From contig CALUSW010000008.1 in the NCBI GenBank assembly GCA_944323535.1, positions 1 to 46,922 of the forward strand: a DNA stretch of 46,922 bases, written 5' to 3'. The notes beneath the pieces are model-generated. The model saw only the letters and a program-made list of their open reading frames with translations, was not told the DNA's origin and did not search any database. Shown here one piece after another: positions 8,018 through 17,226 of this stretch. The number at the start of each line of letters is the position of its first letter. Positions within the stretch are counted from its first letter, which is position 1. Made by a program: the position numbers and the translations under genes. This stretch comes from Candidatus Gastranaerophilales bacterium. Lineage in GTDB: Bacteria > Cyanobacteriota > Vampirovibrionia > Gastranaerophilales > Gastranaerophilaceae.

Positions 8018-10120
8018 TTACTCAAAATTATAATTTAATGATTCACCAATCGTATCAACCGCTTCAACTCTGATATCAGTTATAAGCTCGGAATATGAGA
8101 TTACAACAATAGTCGGAATATGTCTTTCCAATAATTGATATAATGGAAGTCTTATTCTTGGAGAACAAAGAATAACCGGCTGAACATTTACACTCTGATG
8201 AGCCCTTATTAGTGTTGAAGCGGCAGATTCTATAAGTTCCTGAACCTGCAGAGGATTTAACAGGAACATAGTTCCAAGCTCAGTTCTCTGGCAGCTGTCA
8301 TCAAGTGTTTTTTCCCATTCGGGAGATAAAGTTAATGCATATAGTATTTTATCTTTTGTACAGTTAGCAAGACATATCTGGCGGCCTAAAGCTGCTCTTA
8401 AACGCTCTGATAATATATCGGGTTCTTTTGAAAATCTCGCATAATCACACAATCTTTCAAATATATAAATAATATCTTTAATTGAAACTTTTTCTCTGAT
8501 AAGGTTAACAAATATCTTACGTAAATCACTTGTGGAAATAATTGTCGGAACAAGGTCATTAACAAGTGTGGGATCCTGGCTTTTAACAAGTTCCATAAGT
8601 TTAAGAACATCCGTCTTTGTCATAATTTCATCAACATATTTTCTTACACAGTCTTGAAGGTGTGTAATAATAACATCGACAGAGTCAACCGCAGTAACAT
8701 TGGGGAATTTCTTAAGATATTCGGTATCCATCCAGTACGCCTGAGTCTGATAAGTAGGATCAACACCAATTATTGCATCTTTAGGAACTTCCTTGCCGGT
8801 TGCATCCCACTGGTCGGCAATAACCATACTCTTTTTCGGATATACGGTGCCTGTTGCAACGGTATTACCCCTTACCGATATTAAATATTCGTTTGCACCG
8901 ATTGCAGAGGAATCCATAATTCTTATATTCGGAATAATATAACCCAGTTCATCTGTTACCCTCTGTCTTAATGCTGCTATTTTAGGCAGTAATAAACCGT
9001 CCTGATCAGGATCGGCAATCGGCAGCAGTCCTGTTCCAACCTGCAATTGAAGTACATCTACCCCTAAGCGTTCATACATCCTGTTAGGATTTGTTAGGTC
9101 ACTCATGCTTTTCTTAACAGCATCCAATTGTCCCAGCTGCGATTGAACATCTTTATTCACCGAAACAATTAAATATGCAGCCATGATAACAAGAGCGTAA
9201 AGTGTAAAAGTATACCAGGGGAGTCCCGTAACAAAACTTGTTACGGCTATCAAAAGAAGAAATATAACAGTAAAAATCAAGCTGGAGGGTTTACTTAGAA
9301 TCTGTCCCGCAAGATCATCTCCCAACGAACCCCCTGAAGCGGTAGAACGGGTCATAACAATACCGGCTGAAATAGCCATTAATAATGAAGGCAGCTGAGA
9401 AGCAAGACCGTCACCTACTGTCAACACTGTATATTTTTGAACAGCTTCCCCGGCAGCCATACCCTGCTGCAAGATACCTATCGCCAGACCGCCGACAATA
9501 TTTATTACAACAATGATGATACCTGCCATTGTATCACCTTTTACAAATTTCATTGCACCGTCCATAGAACCGTACAAATTAGATTCCCGCTGTAAATCCT
9601 CTCTTCTTTTAATAGCTTCTTCCGGAGAAATTAAACCTGCATTAAAATCGGCATCAATTGTCATTTGCTTACCGGGCATAGCATCCAATGCAAACCTTGC
9701 AGCAACTTCAGCAATACGTTCCGAACCTTTTGTTATTACAAGGAACTGTACTATTGTAATAATTATAAATATTACAAAACCGACAACAAGATTACCGCCG
9801 GTAACGAAATTTCCGAATGCGTCAATTACTTCACCGGCCTCGCCTTTTGCCAGAATAAGCCTTGTCGAAGCAATGGATAGAACAAGCCTGAACATCGTTC
9901 CTATTAATATTATTGAAGGAAATGAAGCTAATTCCAGCGGTCTTTGTATATACAAAGAAATCATCAAAAGCAATATACCCAGAGTTATATTAAAACTTAT
10001 TGCGAAGTTAACAACAACAGGAGGAAGTTCAATAATCAACAGAACAATCAGCAATATTACGAATATTGCTAATGAAATTTCACTTATCATTGAAGGTCTT
10101 GCACCCTGAGACTGCGCCAT
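8018..10120 (-). CDS. flhA: Flagellar export gate protein FlhA
   Basis: FlhA forms the nonameric ring of the flagellar export apparatus. The 700-residue protein has about eight transmembrane segments in its first 310 residues, the FHIPEP-family block with RFALDAMPGKQMTIDADFNAG, and a large cytosolic domain from about residue 340. That domain contains PNIRIMDSSAIGANEYLI and the conserved GLLLPKIAALRQRVTDELG region. Length is normal. It lies 3 bases from both fliH and fliI, so the three are surely co-transcribed. Its usual neighbours flhB, fliP, fliQ and fliR are not in the window. Confidence 0.97.
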   Translation of the reverse strand: MAQSQGARPSMISEISLAIFVILLIVLLIIELPPVVVNFAISFNITLGILLLMISLYIQRPLELASFPSIILIGTMFRLVLSIASTRLILAKGEAGEVIDAFGNFVTGGNLVVGFVIFIIITIVQFLVITKGSERIAEVAARFALDAMPGKQMTIDADFNAGLISPEEAIKRREDLQRESNLYGSMDGAMKFVKGDTMAGIIIVVINIVGGLAIGILQQGMAAGEAVQKYTVLTVGDGLASQLPSLLMAISAGIVMTRSTASGGSLGDDLAGQILSKPSSLIFTVIFLLLIAVTSFVTGLPWYTFTLYALVIMAAYLIVSVNKDVQSQLGQLDAVKKSMSDLTNPNRMYERLGVDVLQLQVGTGLLPIADPDQDGLLLPKIAALRQRVTDELGYIIPNIRIMDSSAIGANEYLISVRGNTVATGTVYPKKSMVIADQWDATGKEVPKDAIIGVDPTYQTQAYWMDTEYLKKFPNVTAVDSVDVIITHLQDCVRKYVDEIMTKTDVLKLMELVKSQDPTLVNDLVPTIISTSDLRKIFVNLIREKVSIKDIIYIFERLCDYARFSKEPDILSERLRAALGRQICLANCTKDKILYALTLSPEWEKTLDDSCQRTELGTMFLLNPLQVQELIESAASTLIRAHQSVNVQPVILCSPRIRLPLYQLLERHIPTIVVISYSELITDIRVEAVDTIGESLNYNFE

Positions 10121-10123
10121 TTA

Positions 10124-10924
10124 TTATTCTTCCTGTTTCTTAAGAGCCTTTTCTATTATTGAAAGCTGGGTTTCAATTGTTGCATCTACTATTCCGTTTG
10201 ATGTTTCAACTATTACTCCTCCTTCTTTTATCGTATTATCAGGCATTACTATTATTTTAGCTTCAAAATAATTTTCTGAAAATATTTCAGGTACTTTATC
10301 CCGTACAAGTTCTACATCCTTTGGCATAACTTTCAATGTTATTTTGTTTTCCGTCTTATTTATTTCTTCAATTGTACCTTTAATTATCGGAATAATGCTT
10401 TCTTTATCTGTTTCTATTTCTTTATTAAGAATTTTTTTTGCTATTTCAACGGATATATCCATTATACATTCCGAGACTTTTTGAAATACCTGTTCTTTAT
10501 AGTTATAAAATTCTGCAAATTTGTTTCTCAACTCCTGTAAATCTTGCCGGGATTGCTGCATTCCTGCCTCATATCCTTCTTTTTTTGCCATTTCTCTAAT
10601 TGAAACAGCTTCTTCCTGCGCACGCGATACTATATTTCTGTCCTGAGTCCTCCTGTATCCGCGTCTTCTTGTTCCTTCCCGTCTTTCTTCTCTTTGATCA
10701 AACTTAATTTCATCTATAGATAAATCAAAATCGTTATTATTTTTTAATTCTTCATCTTTTTTTTCAATTTTTTTTTCTTGGTTGATTTCTTCTTTTACAT
10801 CCGGTACAACAGATAGATTTTCCGCGGTATTTACAACATCGGAAGACAATTCCGGACTATTTTCTTTTTGAATAGTTTCTTCATTTGTTTTTTGAATATT
10901 TGTATATTTTTTCTTAATTATCAT
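10124..10924 (-). CDS. fliH: Flagellar assembly protein FliH
   Basis: FliH regulates FliI and carries it to the export gate. The 266-residue protein has a low-complexity charged N-terminus (Glu/Lys-rich to about residue 90), a helical segment EAVSIREMAKKEGYEAGMQQ typical of FliH/V-ATPase-E-like proteins, and a C-terminal domain with VEIAKKILNKEIETDKESI and GGVIVETSNGIVDATIETQL, the FliH/SctL signature. Its start overlaps the end of the fliG-like gene by 11 bases, and the stop is 3 bases before flhA. The family fit is good and the gene position matches the usual fliG-fliH-fliI order, here with flhA inserted. Confidence 0.88.
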   Translation of the reverse strand: MIIKKKYTNIQKTNEETIQKENSPELSSDVVNTAENLSVVPDVKEEINQEKKIEKKDEELKNNNDFDLSIDEIKFDQREERREGTRRRGYRRTQDRNIVSRAQEEAVSIREMAKKEGYEAGMQQSRQDLQELRNKFAEFYNYKEQVFQKVSECIMDISVEIAKKILNKEIETDKESIIPIIKGTIEEINKTENKITLKVMPKDVELVRDKVPEIFSENYFEAKIIVMPDNTIKEGGVIVETSNGIVDATIETQLSIIEKALKKQEE

Positions 10925-11912
10925 TTATTTTTTCTTCTATACTGTTAACCAAAGATTGTATAACCAGAGGACTAAATACTTCGGCGGCAGGAAAATTTTT
11001 ATCCAATATAAAATCTTTCACTGTTTCTCTTTCATTCATTGCTATTGAACTTAAAATTTCCGGAGATGTTGTTTGTATTAATTTGTAATGATGTTTTAAC
11101 AATTTAGGGACATTAACTACATCCGGTTTGGGAAGTATATTTTTTATTTCTTCAAGAGCTTTAATAATAATCTTATGGTCAATTTTGTCCTCAATATTAC
11201 TCATCTTCATATAATTAAAAATGTGTTTTGCATCATTTTTGTCTAAAGAATTAAGTATTTCATTAGCTTTTTGTGGTGGAATTTTTTTCAAAATTATAGC
11301 CAGTGCGGCAAATTTAAGCACCTTTTTGTCCGTCGGAGAAGCTGAATTTACAGCTTTTTCTTGCTGTATTTCTTCAAGTTTTGACGCATCCTCAGTTTTT
11401 TGTACCATATCATTAAGATTTGACTTATTAACTGCAGAATCATATTGCTGCTGCGTCAAAATTCCTCTTTTAACAAGCTTTTGAAGTTCGTCATTATAAA
11501 CATTTTTTACTTTTTCTTCTACAAGATTTACTAAAGTGTCCTGCGGCATTTTTTTTATAATTGCTAATTTTGCCGTATTAAATATATTTGCGGCAATAAT
11601 CTGCAATATAGCTTCTCTGTTCTGGGGCGGAATTTTTCCGTTAATTAAATCAATGGATTTATGGAAAGTCCATTCTCCTATGAACTGTGTAACAAGACTT
11701 GCCTGTTCGGCATTAAATTTTATCTGGGCATCGTTACTAAGTGCCTCACCTGCCATATAACAAAATTTTCTTACTGTTTCGACAATATTTTTCTTATCTT
11801 TATCTGTTAATGTATCAGGAGCAGCATTTGAACCCGGCTGCATTAATACCTCTGCTGCCTGTTTAGATAAATCCATTGCAAATGCTTTATAATCAAATCC
11901 CTCTATCGGCAT
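10914..11912 (-). CDS. fliG: Divergent flagellar motor switch protein FliG-like
   Basis: FliG joins the MS ring to the C ring and takes torque from MotA. The assignment rests on three things. The gene sits between fliF and fliH, where fliG belongs. Its 332 residues match FliG length. The stretch AIILKKIPPQKANEILNSLD (about 207-226) resembles the FliG middle-domain segment where the canonical EHPQ motif and PEKAAEIL helix lie, though EHPQ itself is absent. The C-terminal 70 residues (SPEILSSIAMNERETVKDFI region) are helical and could be the torque domain, but its charged residues cannot be matched by eye. The N-terminal half is alpha-helical and not recognisable as FliG_N. Family membership is likely, not certain. 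Confidence 0.65.
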   Translation of the reverse strand: MPIEGFDYKAFAMDLSKQAAEVLMQPGSNAAPDTLTDKDKKNIVETVRKFCYMAGEALSNDAQIKFNAEQASLVTQFIGEWTFHKSIDLINGKIPPQNREAILQIIAANIFNTAKLAIIKKMPQDTLVNLVEEKVKNVYNDELQKLVKRGILTQQQYDSAVNKSNLNDMVQKTEDASKLEEIQQEKAVNSASPTDKKVLKFAALAIILKKIPPQKANEILNSLDKNDAKHIFNYMKMSNIEDKIDHKIIIKALEEIKNILPKPDVVNVPKLLKHHYKLIQTTSPEILSSIAMNERETVKDFILDKNFPAAEVFSPLVIQSLVNSIEEKINDN

Positions 11913-11927
11913 TTATAATACACTCCG

Positions 11928-13583
11928 TTATGATTTTTCTATCCAGCTTTTTAATTCTTTTACTGTTTTCTGGCTGTCCCCATATTCCAAATCGGAAGTT
12001 ACTTCTTCTATTACTTCATCCAGTGACACTTCTGCTTCTTTCTTTTTCTCAAGCTGCAGTTGTTTTTGATGTTCAAGTAATTCCTGAGTTAATATAGTCT
12101 GTTTTTCAATTAGCTCCGCCGCTTTTAAGTTAACATCAACTATTTGTTTTTCCTGTTCCGTTGTTTTTTGTTTCAGTTGTTTTAACTCTTCTTCCTGTTC
12201 ATAAGAAGAATCTTTTAATTTTTTATGAACAAATACAAATCCTACAATTAAACCTGCAATCATAAGTACAACAGCAAGCCACCAGGGGTTGCCCGAAGCA
12301 TCCGGAACCGGCAGATTAACGGGTCTGTCCGCTGCAAGATAAGGATCTATTGCTTCTGCATATGCAATAGATACGTCATCAGGTGATACTTTGGGAGATG
12401 CGGCATTTGCTATTTGTTCTTTAAGTTCTTCTTCGGTCATATTTGCAGGCATTGCATCAGCGTTCATTGTAACAGCTATTGATATTTTTTCAATAATTCC
12501 GGATTTATAATATTTTGTTTTATGAACTTTACCAACTCCATAACTTGTTTCAGAAGCAGTTCTTTCATAATTCTTATTCTGAGAAGATGTTGAGGAAGAA
12601 TTTTTTAAGCCGTTCGGAAGATACACACTTACGGCATCAGAACCTTTGTTCGTATCCTGAGAAGTATCGCCCAGTCCTTCTTTAAATGTTTGTTCCGTCA
12701 AAGATGTCTTACTGCTAGGGTCATACTGAATACTTGTTTCTTCAACAGGCACCTGGTTTAAAAAGGTACTTACGGTAACAACGTAATTACCATGTCCTAA
12801 AAGCATGTCTAATTGCGCTGCAACCTTATTTTGCATATAAGTATCATTTTCCTGAATTTTCGAGATTTGATCATCAATAGATTTAACAAGGCTGCTGTAT
12901 ACATTACCGTTTGAGTCCGTAATAGAAATATTTTCTGCTTTTAAATCAACAACACTGCCTAAAAGCAAACTTTTTATTGACTTAATAACAGAATTATCAA
13001 GTTTTACACCGCTTGCGACAGTAAGCATTACCGTTGCATTAATCGGTTTTTTATCAGCTTTAAACATAGTGCTTTCGGGAATAGAAACCAATACAGAGGC
13101 ATTATCTATATTCGGGAGCTGTCTTATTAATCTTGAAAGTTCGCCATTTACGGCTCTTGCAAGTTTAATTCTTTTATCTTCTCTGGTTGAAGTAAAATCA
13201 TTTTTATCAAAAATTTCAAGTCCGACATTCTGGTCAACAAGTCCGCTTTTAACTATTTCAAGAAGCGCGCTGTCTCTTTGCGTATTAGTATACTTTCCGC
13301 CTTCCAGAAACACAGTTATTTTAGAGCCGTCAACCCTTCTTTTTGCAATTATTTGATGACGTGCAAGGAGAGTTTGGATTTCTATAGCTTTCCCCTGATT
13401 ATCGGTAGTTACAATATCAAAAGATTCTTTTTGGATTTTATCGGCAACCTGTCCTGCTCCTGTTGAAGATTTTCCGCTTACTGCAAAACAAATAAGTAAT
13501 ATTACAATTATAAGAACAGCGCCTGTTCCTCCGATTACGGAGTAAAACACTGTTTTATTCTGCATAAGCTCTTTTATATTCAT
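11928..13583 (-). CDS. fliF: Flagellar MS-ring protein FliF
   Basis: FliF forms the membrane ring on which the basal body is built. The 551-residue protein has an N-terminal transmembrane segment (about 16-36), ring-building YscJ/FliF domains (DNQGKAIEIQTLLARHQI and GELSRLIRQLPNIDNASVL), a central Ser/Thr/Asn-rich segment, a second transmembrane segment near 436-456 (WWLAVVLMIAGLIVGFVFVH), and an acidic cytosolic tail that normally docks FliG. The tail retains a terminal helix (SQKTVKELKSWIEK). An AGGGA ribosome site precedes the ATG. A 123-base gap with a possible promoter separates it from fliE. Confidence 0.95.
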   Translation of the reverse strand: MNIKELMQNKTVFYSVIGGTGAVLIIVILLICFAVSGKSSTGAGQVADKIQKESFDIVTTDNQGKAIEIQTLLARHQIIAKRRVDGSKITVFLEGGKYTNTQRDSALLEIVKSGLVDQNVGLEIFDKNDFTSTREDKRIKLARAVNGELSRLIRQLPNIDNASVLVSIPESTMFKADKKPINATVMLTVASGVKLDNSVIKSIKSLLLGSVVDLKAENISITDSNGNVYSSLVKSIDDQISKIQENDTYMQNKVAAQLDMLLGHGNYVVTVSTFLNQVPVEETSIQYDPSSKTSLTEQTFKEGLGDTSQDTNKGSDAVSVYLPNGLKNSSSTSSQNKNYERTASETSYGVGKVHKTKYYKSGIIEKISIAVTMNADAMPANMTEEELKEQIANAASPKVSPDDVSIAYAEAIDPYLAADRPVNLPVPDASGNPWWLAVVLMIAGLIVGFVFVHKKLKDSSYEQEEELKQLKQKTTEQEKQIVDVNLKAAELIEKQTILTQELLEHQKQLQLEKKKEAEVSLDEVIEEVTSDLEYGDSQKTVKELKSWIEKS

Positions 13584-13617
13584 AAATCCCTAATCTTCAA
13601 TATGATTACTACTTTGT

Positions 13618-13646
13618 ATTATACTATTTTTTTTAATAATGGGTAA
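13618..13646 (-). promoter_or_regulatory. Possible internal promoter before fliF
   Basis: On the minus strand a perfect TATAAT (plus-strand 13618-13623) is preceded by an A-rich 17-base spacer and a weak -35, TTACCC (13641-13646). It lies in the only large gap (123 bases) inside the flagellar operon, so fliF to fliI could be expressed separately from the rod genes. Confidence 0.4.
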
Positions 13647-13706
13647 CTACTTTACACTATTTAATTATATTGATATAACAAAATTTCACTTTTATAAAAC
13701 AACTGA

Positions 13707-14042
13707 TTATATAGAAATATTCATTACAGTGTTATATGCAGTGACAACTTTTGAAGTTACCTGTGCAGCAAGACTTATTCCGAGTTCTGCTTTCGCAACA
13801 GCTGTCATTACATCATGAATATCAACCTCTTGATTTCCGGTCATTTGCTGATTTAAAAGCTGATCAGGCTTTTCCACTTCGTTATTTAATTTACTTACGA
13901 GTCCTGATAGAACAGTTTTAAAGTCAGAAGTCTCTTTCAAAGAACTTGCACCAAAGCCTTTTTGTGAAAACTCGTCAACAGGCATAGATCTTAAAGAATC
14001 TGAAAAAATATTTATATTTGGAATTACTCTGTTTTCTATCAT
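13707..14042 (-). CDS. fliE: Flagellar hook-basal body adaptor FliE
   Basis: FliE links the MS ring to the rod and is the first rod protein exported. The 111-residue protein ends with the family signature: VDIHDVMTAVAKAELGISLA followed by QVTSKVVTAYNTVMNISI, close to the DVHDVM...KVVEAYQEIM pattern. The N-terminal 50 residues are variable, as usual. An AAAGGC ribosome site precedes the ATG. It lies 15 bases after the lytic transglycosylase gene, in the standard flgB-flgC-fliE-fliF order except for that inserted gene. Confidence 0.93.
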   Translation of the reverse strand: MIENRVIPNINIFSDSLRSMPVDEFSQKGFGASSLKETSDFKTVLSGLVSKLNNEVEKPDQLLNQQMTGNQEVDIHDVMTAVAKAELGISLAAQVTSKVVTAYNTVMNISI

Positions 14043-14057
14043 ATAATTGCCTTTCTA

Positions 14058-14753
14058 TTAAAGATAATTTGCCAGTATATTTTTTACATAATTTTGAGTT
14101 TCCCGAAAAGGCGGAATGCCGTCATATTTATCCACATTACCGGGACCCGCGTTATAGGCGGCAAGTGCAAGAACCAAATTTCCGTTATATCTGTCCAGCA
14201 TACTCTTAAGATATCTTACTCCGCCGTCGACATTTTGCATAGGATTATAAGGATCCGTTACGCCTAATGACTTTGCTGTTGACGGCATTAATTGCATTAA
14301 GCCTTGCGCTCCTGCCGAAGATTTTGCATTTGGATTATATCCTGATTCCTGTTTGATAACAGCGTTTACAAGCTTTTCATCAACTCCGTGTTTCTTTGAG
14401 ATTTTAGAAATCAAATCTTTTATATATGATTTTTCCGCAGGTTTAGAACTATCTATCGGATTAGCAGTTACAAAAAAATTATCATTTGACACATCCCGTG
14501 TATTTTTTATTTCAGCAGTTTTTGAAGTTAAAGAACCGAACTTTACGGAATTTTCAGGTTTATTTATATTAAATCTTGTATGTACATTTAACGAAGAATT
14601 CATAACATCCTGAAAAGTTCTGAATTCAACTCCTTCATTTATATCAGCAGCTTTGGTTTGGCTTTGGACATACGAGCTTATCTGCTGTGCCCTTTTAACT
14701 GCAGCCTGCTGTCCTGAAGTATTTAATAAGCTTTGTATCATCCCTGTAAACAT
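14058..14753 (-). CDS. Lytic transglycosylase (SLT domain) in the rod operon
   Basis: A 231-residue protein whose C-terminal half is a soluble-lytic-transglycosylase domain. The catalytic Glu lies in [17 protein letters not shown] (about residue 137), followed by [16 protein letters not shown] and [20 protein letters not shown], all classical motifs. The first 110 residues are Ser/Asn-rich and unmatched. There is no conventional signal peptide; the N-terminus ([20 protein letters not shown]) looks like that of an exported rod or hook protein, so it may leave the cell through the flagellar export apparatus. Placed between flgC and fliE, it probably opens the peptidoglycan for the rod, the job FlgJ or SltF does elsewhere. 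Enzyme class is sure; the flagellar role is inferred from context. Confidence 0.92.
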   Translation of the reverse strand: MFTGMIQSLLNTSGQQAAVKRAQQISSYVQSQTKAADINEGVEFRTFQDVMNSSLNVHTRFNINKPENSVKFGSLTSKTAEIKNTRDVSNDNFFVTANPIDSSKPAEKSYIKDLISKISKKHGVDEKLVNAVIKQESGYNPNAKSSAGAQGLMQLMPSTAKSLGVTDPYNPMQNVDGGVRYLKSMLDRYNGNLVLALAAYNAGPGNVDKYDGIPPFRETQNYVKNILANYL

Positions 14754-14778
14754 ACCCTGTTATCCTTAAACATTAAAC

Positions 14779-15222
14779 CTAGCTTCCGATAGCAGCCGCT
14801 CTGTCCGCCATAGATTTACTAATCGTTATTATTGCAAGACTCGCCTCATAGGCTCTCTGCGCCATAATTGCATCTGTTATTTCAACAAGCGGATCAACAT
14901 TTGAAGCGCGAATATAACCGTTTTCATCCGCATCCGGATGACCGGGTTTATATATCTTATCGCCTAATGTCGGGTCTTCAACAATTCCTGCCATTGATAC
15001 GCTTCCGGTTGAATACGGAAGTGTTCCCGCACCGAAAACAGATTCTTTCATCTGATTCATGACACTCAGAAAGGAACTCCTGTCCGTTGAAACAACCAGA
15101 GGAATTTTTCTGACATAATTAGGAGTATCAAGATTGGCAATGTTTCTTGAACTTATATCCAATCTCATTCCATGTACTTTCAGGCCGTCACAGCCTACAT
15201 TCATCGAACTTAAAATACCCAT
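14779..15222 (-). CDS. flgC: Flagellar basal-body rod protein FlgC
   Basis: Proximal rod protein. The 147-residue product has the N-terminal SGLKVHGMRLDISSRNIAN-type flagellar rod motif (here CDGLKVHGMRLDISSRNIAN) and the C-terminal block GYIRASNVDPLVEITDAIMA followed by QRAYEASLAIITISKSMADR, both diagnostic for FlgC. Length is normal. Its ATG overlaps the flgB stop by one base (TAATG), indicating translational coupling. Confidence 0.95.
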   Translation of the reverse strand: MGILSSMNVGCDGLKVHGMRLDISSRNIANLDTPNYVRKIPLVVSTDRSSFLSVMNQMKESVFGAGTLPYSTGSVSMAGIVEDPTLGDKIYKPGHPDADENGYIRASNVDPLVEITDAIMAQRAYEASLAIITISKSMADRAAAIGS

Positions 15223-15572
15223 TAGCTGCTACCCATATTTATTACTGTTCTCATCTCCGTAATTAAAGAAGTCATTCTCCTGGCCGCAACAGTGTACAGC
15301 AGGGAATTTTTCTGCATTTCCGATAATTCCGTTGCAGGATCAATTTTTTCATTTGTAGTTTGAATAGTAACAGGCGAAGGCCCCAGTGCCGCAGCAAGTT
15401 TAGTTTCCAGGGGATTTGCCGTACCTCCTAAGTATTGAGAAAAAGATATATCTTTTCTCTGATAGTTTGGAGTATCCATATTCGCAAGATTTGAAGACAA
15501 AGCTTTTTGTCTTTCCGCTATTAAATCTAATGCATTTAAAGTTCTTCCAAATGGATTATTTGTTATTATCAT
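15222..15572 (-). CDS. flgB: Flagellar basal-body rod protein FlgB
   Basis: Proximal rod protein. The 116-residue product has ALDLIAERQKALSSNLANMD followed by TPNYQRKDISF, the FlgB N-terminal signature, and a C-terminal helix MQKNSLLYTVAARRMTSLIT resembling the N-x-x-Y-x-x-A...I pattern of the family. An AAGGTGAT ribosome site precedes the ATG. The stop overlaps the flgC start by one base. Confidence 0.94.
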   Translation of the reverse strand: MIITNNPFGRTLNALDLIAERQKALSSNLANMDTPNYQRKDISFSQYLGGTANPLETKLAAALGPSPVTIQTTNEKIDPATELSEMQKNSLLYTVAARRMTSLITEMRTVINMGSS

Positions 15573-15587
15573 CCGTTATCACCTTAT

Positions 15588-16301
15588 CTATTCATTTAAT
15601 GCTAATGCTTTTGAATACATATCATTTACCGTTTGCATTACTTTAAAGCTTGCCAGCATAGAAGCATTTAATCTTAAAATTGAATTGACCTCAGTTAATA
15701 TATCGACGTTAGTAACTTCTATACTTCCCTGTTTAAACCGGTCATGTGTTTTTATCAAAACCGGCTCGCCTGATTCTGCCGTAAGGTAATACTTATTATT
15801 ATCCGATTTTTTCAAACCTTCCGGATTTTGAAAATTTACAAGAGGAATTGTACCTAATATTTCTCTTTTTGTTCCGTCATTTGAAAAGATTTCAACATCT
15901 CCGTCAGATTTAATCTGAAGATTTTCATAATTTACCGGGATTTGAATTCCGTCACCGACCAAATACCCATCATTTGTTATAAGATACCCGTCTTTATCAA
16001 CTCTAAATGAGCCTTCACGGGTATATGTTACATCTCCTGAAGGAGACGTGACAGGAATAAACCCTGCACCGGTTATCGCAACATCAAGTTCACGTTCCGT
16101 TCTTTGTACGGCGCCTTGTGAAAAGTCTGTTCTTTCAATACCTGAAAGATACCCGTTTTCATCGAGCATCTGCTCAAATCTTACCGTTTTATAGCCGTTA
16201 GTATTATAGTTTGAAACATTAGTTGAAATATAACCCATTTTTTCAAACTGGAGCTCTGCATTTACTATACCTCTGTTTATTATTCCTTGTAATGTTGTCA
16301 T
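15588..16301 (-). CDS. Flagellar basal-body rod protein, FlgF/FlgG family (second gene, FlgG-like)
   Basis: A 237-residue protein of the flagellar hook-basal body family. It begins MTTLQGIINRGIVNAELQFE, then VSNYNTNGYKTVRFEQML in place of the usual N-terminal ANNxANxxTxGFK motif. The central domain has ELDVAITGAGFIPV and YTREGSFRVDKDGYLITNDG, typical of FlgF/FlgG. The C-terminus GSIEVTNVDILTEVNSILRL keeps the SNVD-like motif, but the following QRxYE helix is replaced by LNASMLASFKVMQTVNDMYS. By order it would be FlgG, the distal rod; the two paralogues cannot be told apart safely by eye. Ribosome site AAAGG. Confidence 0.85.
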   Translation of the reverse strand: MTTLQGIINRGIVNAELQFEKMGYISTNVSNYNTNGYKTVRFEQMLDENGYLSGIERTDFSQGAVQRTERELDVAITGAGFIPVTSPSGDVTYTREGSFRVDKDGYLITNDGYLVGDGIQIPVNYENLQIKSDGDVEIFSNDGTKREILGTIPLVNFQNPEGLKKSDNNKYYLTAESGEPVLIKTHDRFKQGSIEVTNVDILTEVNSILRLNASMLASFKVMQTVNDMYSKALALNE

Positions 16302-16312
16302 TTATAACCTTT

Positions 16313-17002
16313 CTAGCTGCCTAAAGAAGAAATTGCTCTTTGTAAATTAGAGTTTTGAATTGAATATAACTGCCTGTTCGCCTCAAATGTTCTGGTATAG
16401 GGAATAGCCTGCAAAAACTCCGATTGAAGGCTTACATTCGAGTATTCGTTGTATCCCTGTCTGACATTAGGAGCAAGAACAGCAAGCCCGTCTTGTGTAA
16501 CAACACTTAAAGTACCTGCTGTTTCAAATTTTCTCGTTTTATTATTCAAAACCCTTACTACACCGTTTAAATCTATAGATATATCTTCAAGTTTTTCGGG
16601 TACAAAAGGAAGGACTAACGGGGTTCCCATATTAGTTAATACTTTACATCCGTCAAGAGATAATATCTCTCCGTTTTTATTCATTTTAAATCTTCCGTCA
16701 CGTGTAAGTTTTATCCCTTCTTTTGTTTGCAGCTGAAAATATCCTTTTTCCGCAAGTGCAACATCAAGAGGATTTTCCGTCAAACCTAATCTTCCTACGG
16801 TATCATCAGTTGTTGTAGAAAGAGCATCTTCTCCTATAAATTCGGCAAAAGAAGAAACAACGGGAATTTTTCTTTGATATCCGATTTTATCAAACCCCAC
16901 AACGTTCTCGTTAGTAATCGCCATTAATGCCGTCTGCATTCTCATAGCGCGAATGTTATTAATTATTCCTCTTTCATTATAATTTATCCCGCCGTTAATC
17001 AT
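16313..17002 (-). CDS. Flagellar basal-body rod protein, FlgF/FlgG family (first gene of the operon)
   Basis: A 229-residue paralogue of the next gene. It has an N-terminal helix (NNIRAMRMQTALMAITNENV) with a diverged TxGFK motif (VVGFDKIGYQRKIP), then ENPLDVALAEKGYFQLQTKE and LTRDGRFKMNKNGEILSLDG, the FlgF/FlgG core motifs. The C-terminus (SNVSLQSEFLQAIPYTRTFE then ANRQLYSIQNSNLQRAIS) keeps SNV and a helix rich in Gln. First in the operon, it may be FlgF. AAAGGG lies nine bases before the ATG. It is transcribed divergently from the spoIID-like gene. Confidence 0.85.
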   Translation of the reverse strand: MINGGINYNERGIINNIRAMRMQTALMAITNENVVGFDKIGYQRKIPVVSSFAEFIGEDALSTTTDDTVGRLGLTENPLDVALAEKGYFQLQTKEGIKLTRDGRFKMNKNGEILSLDGCKVLTNMGTPLVLPFVPEKLEDISIDLNGVVRVLNNKTRKFETAGTLSVVTQDGLAVLAPNVRQGYNEYSNVSLQSEFLQAIPYTRTFEANRQLYSIQNSNLQRAISSLGS

Positions 17003-17067
17003 ACAACTTACCCTTTTTATTTTTTAGGAAGGCTTAATTACTTATTAATTCTTCCATTTATAATATT

Positions 17068-17095
17068 TATTTAATGATATAATATCGAAAGTCAA
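17068..17095 (-). promoter_or_regulatory. Candidate promoter of the flagellar operon
   Basis: On the minus strand TTGACT (plus 17090-17095) is followed after 16 bases by TAAATA (plus 17068-17073). No sigma-28 or sigma-54 consensus was found in the 224-base divergent region, so an ordinary sigma-70-type promoter is the best guess. Confidence 0.35.
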
Positions 17096-17226
17096 AAGTT
17101 GTCGTATTTATGGTGGAAATATATATTTATATTTGCAGTTTTCTACTGCAGATGTATGAATTTTCTGACCTTGCCTTTTTTGTATGATATTATGTTGTAA
17201 ACGGGATATTAGAATGGTTTTTAGGT

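Noticed and set aside
9513-10109. 198-codon plus-strand frame
   Set aside because: Antisense shadow of flhA; hydrophobic composition mirrors the membrane segments on the other strand.
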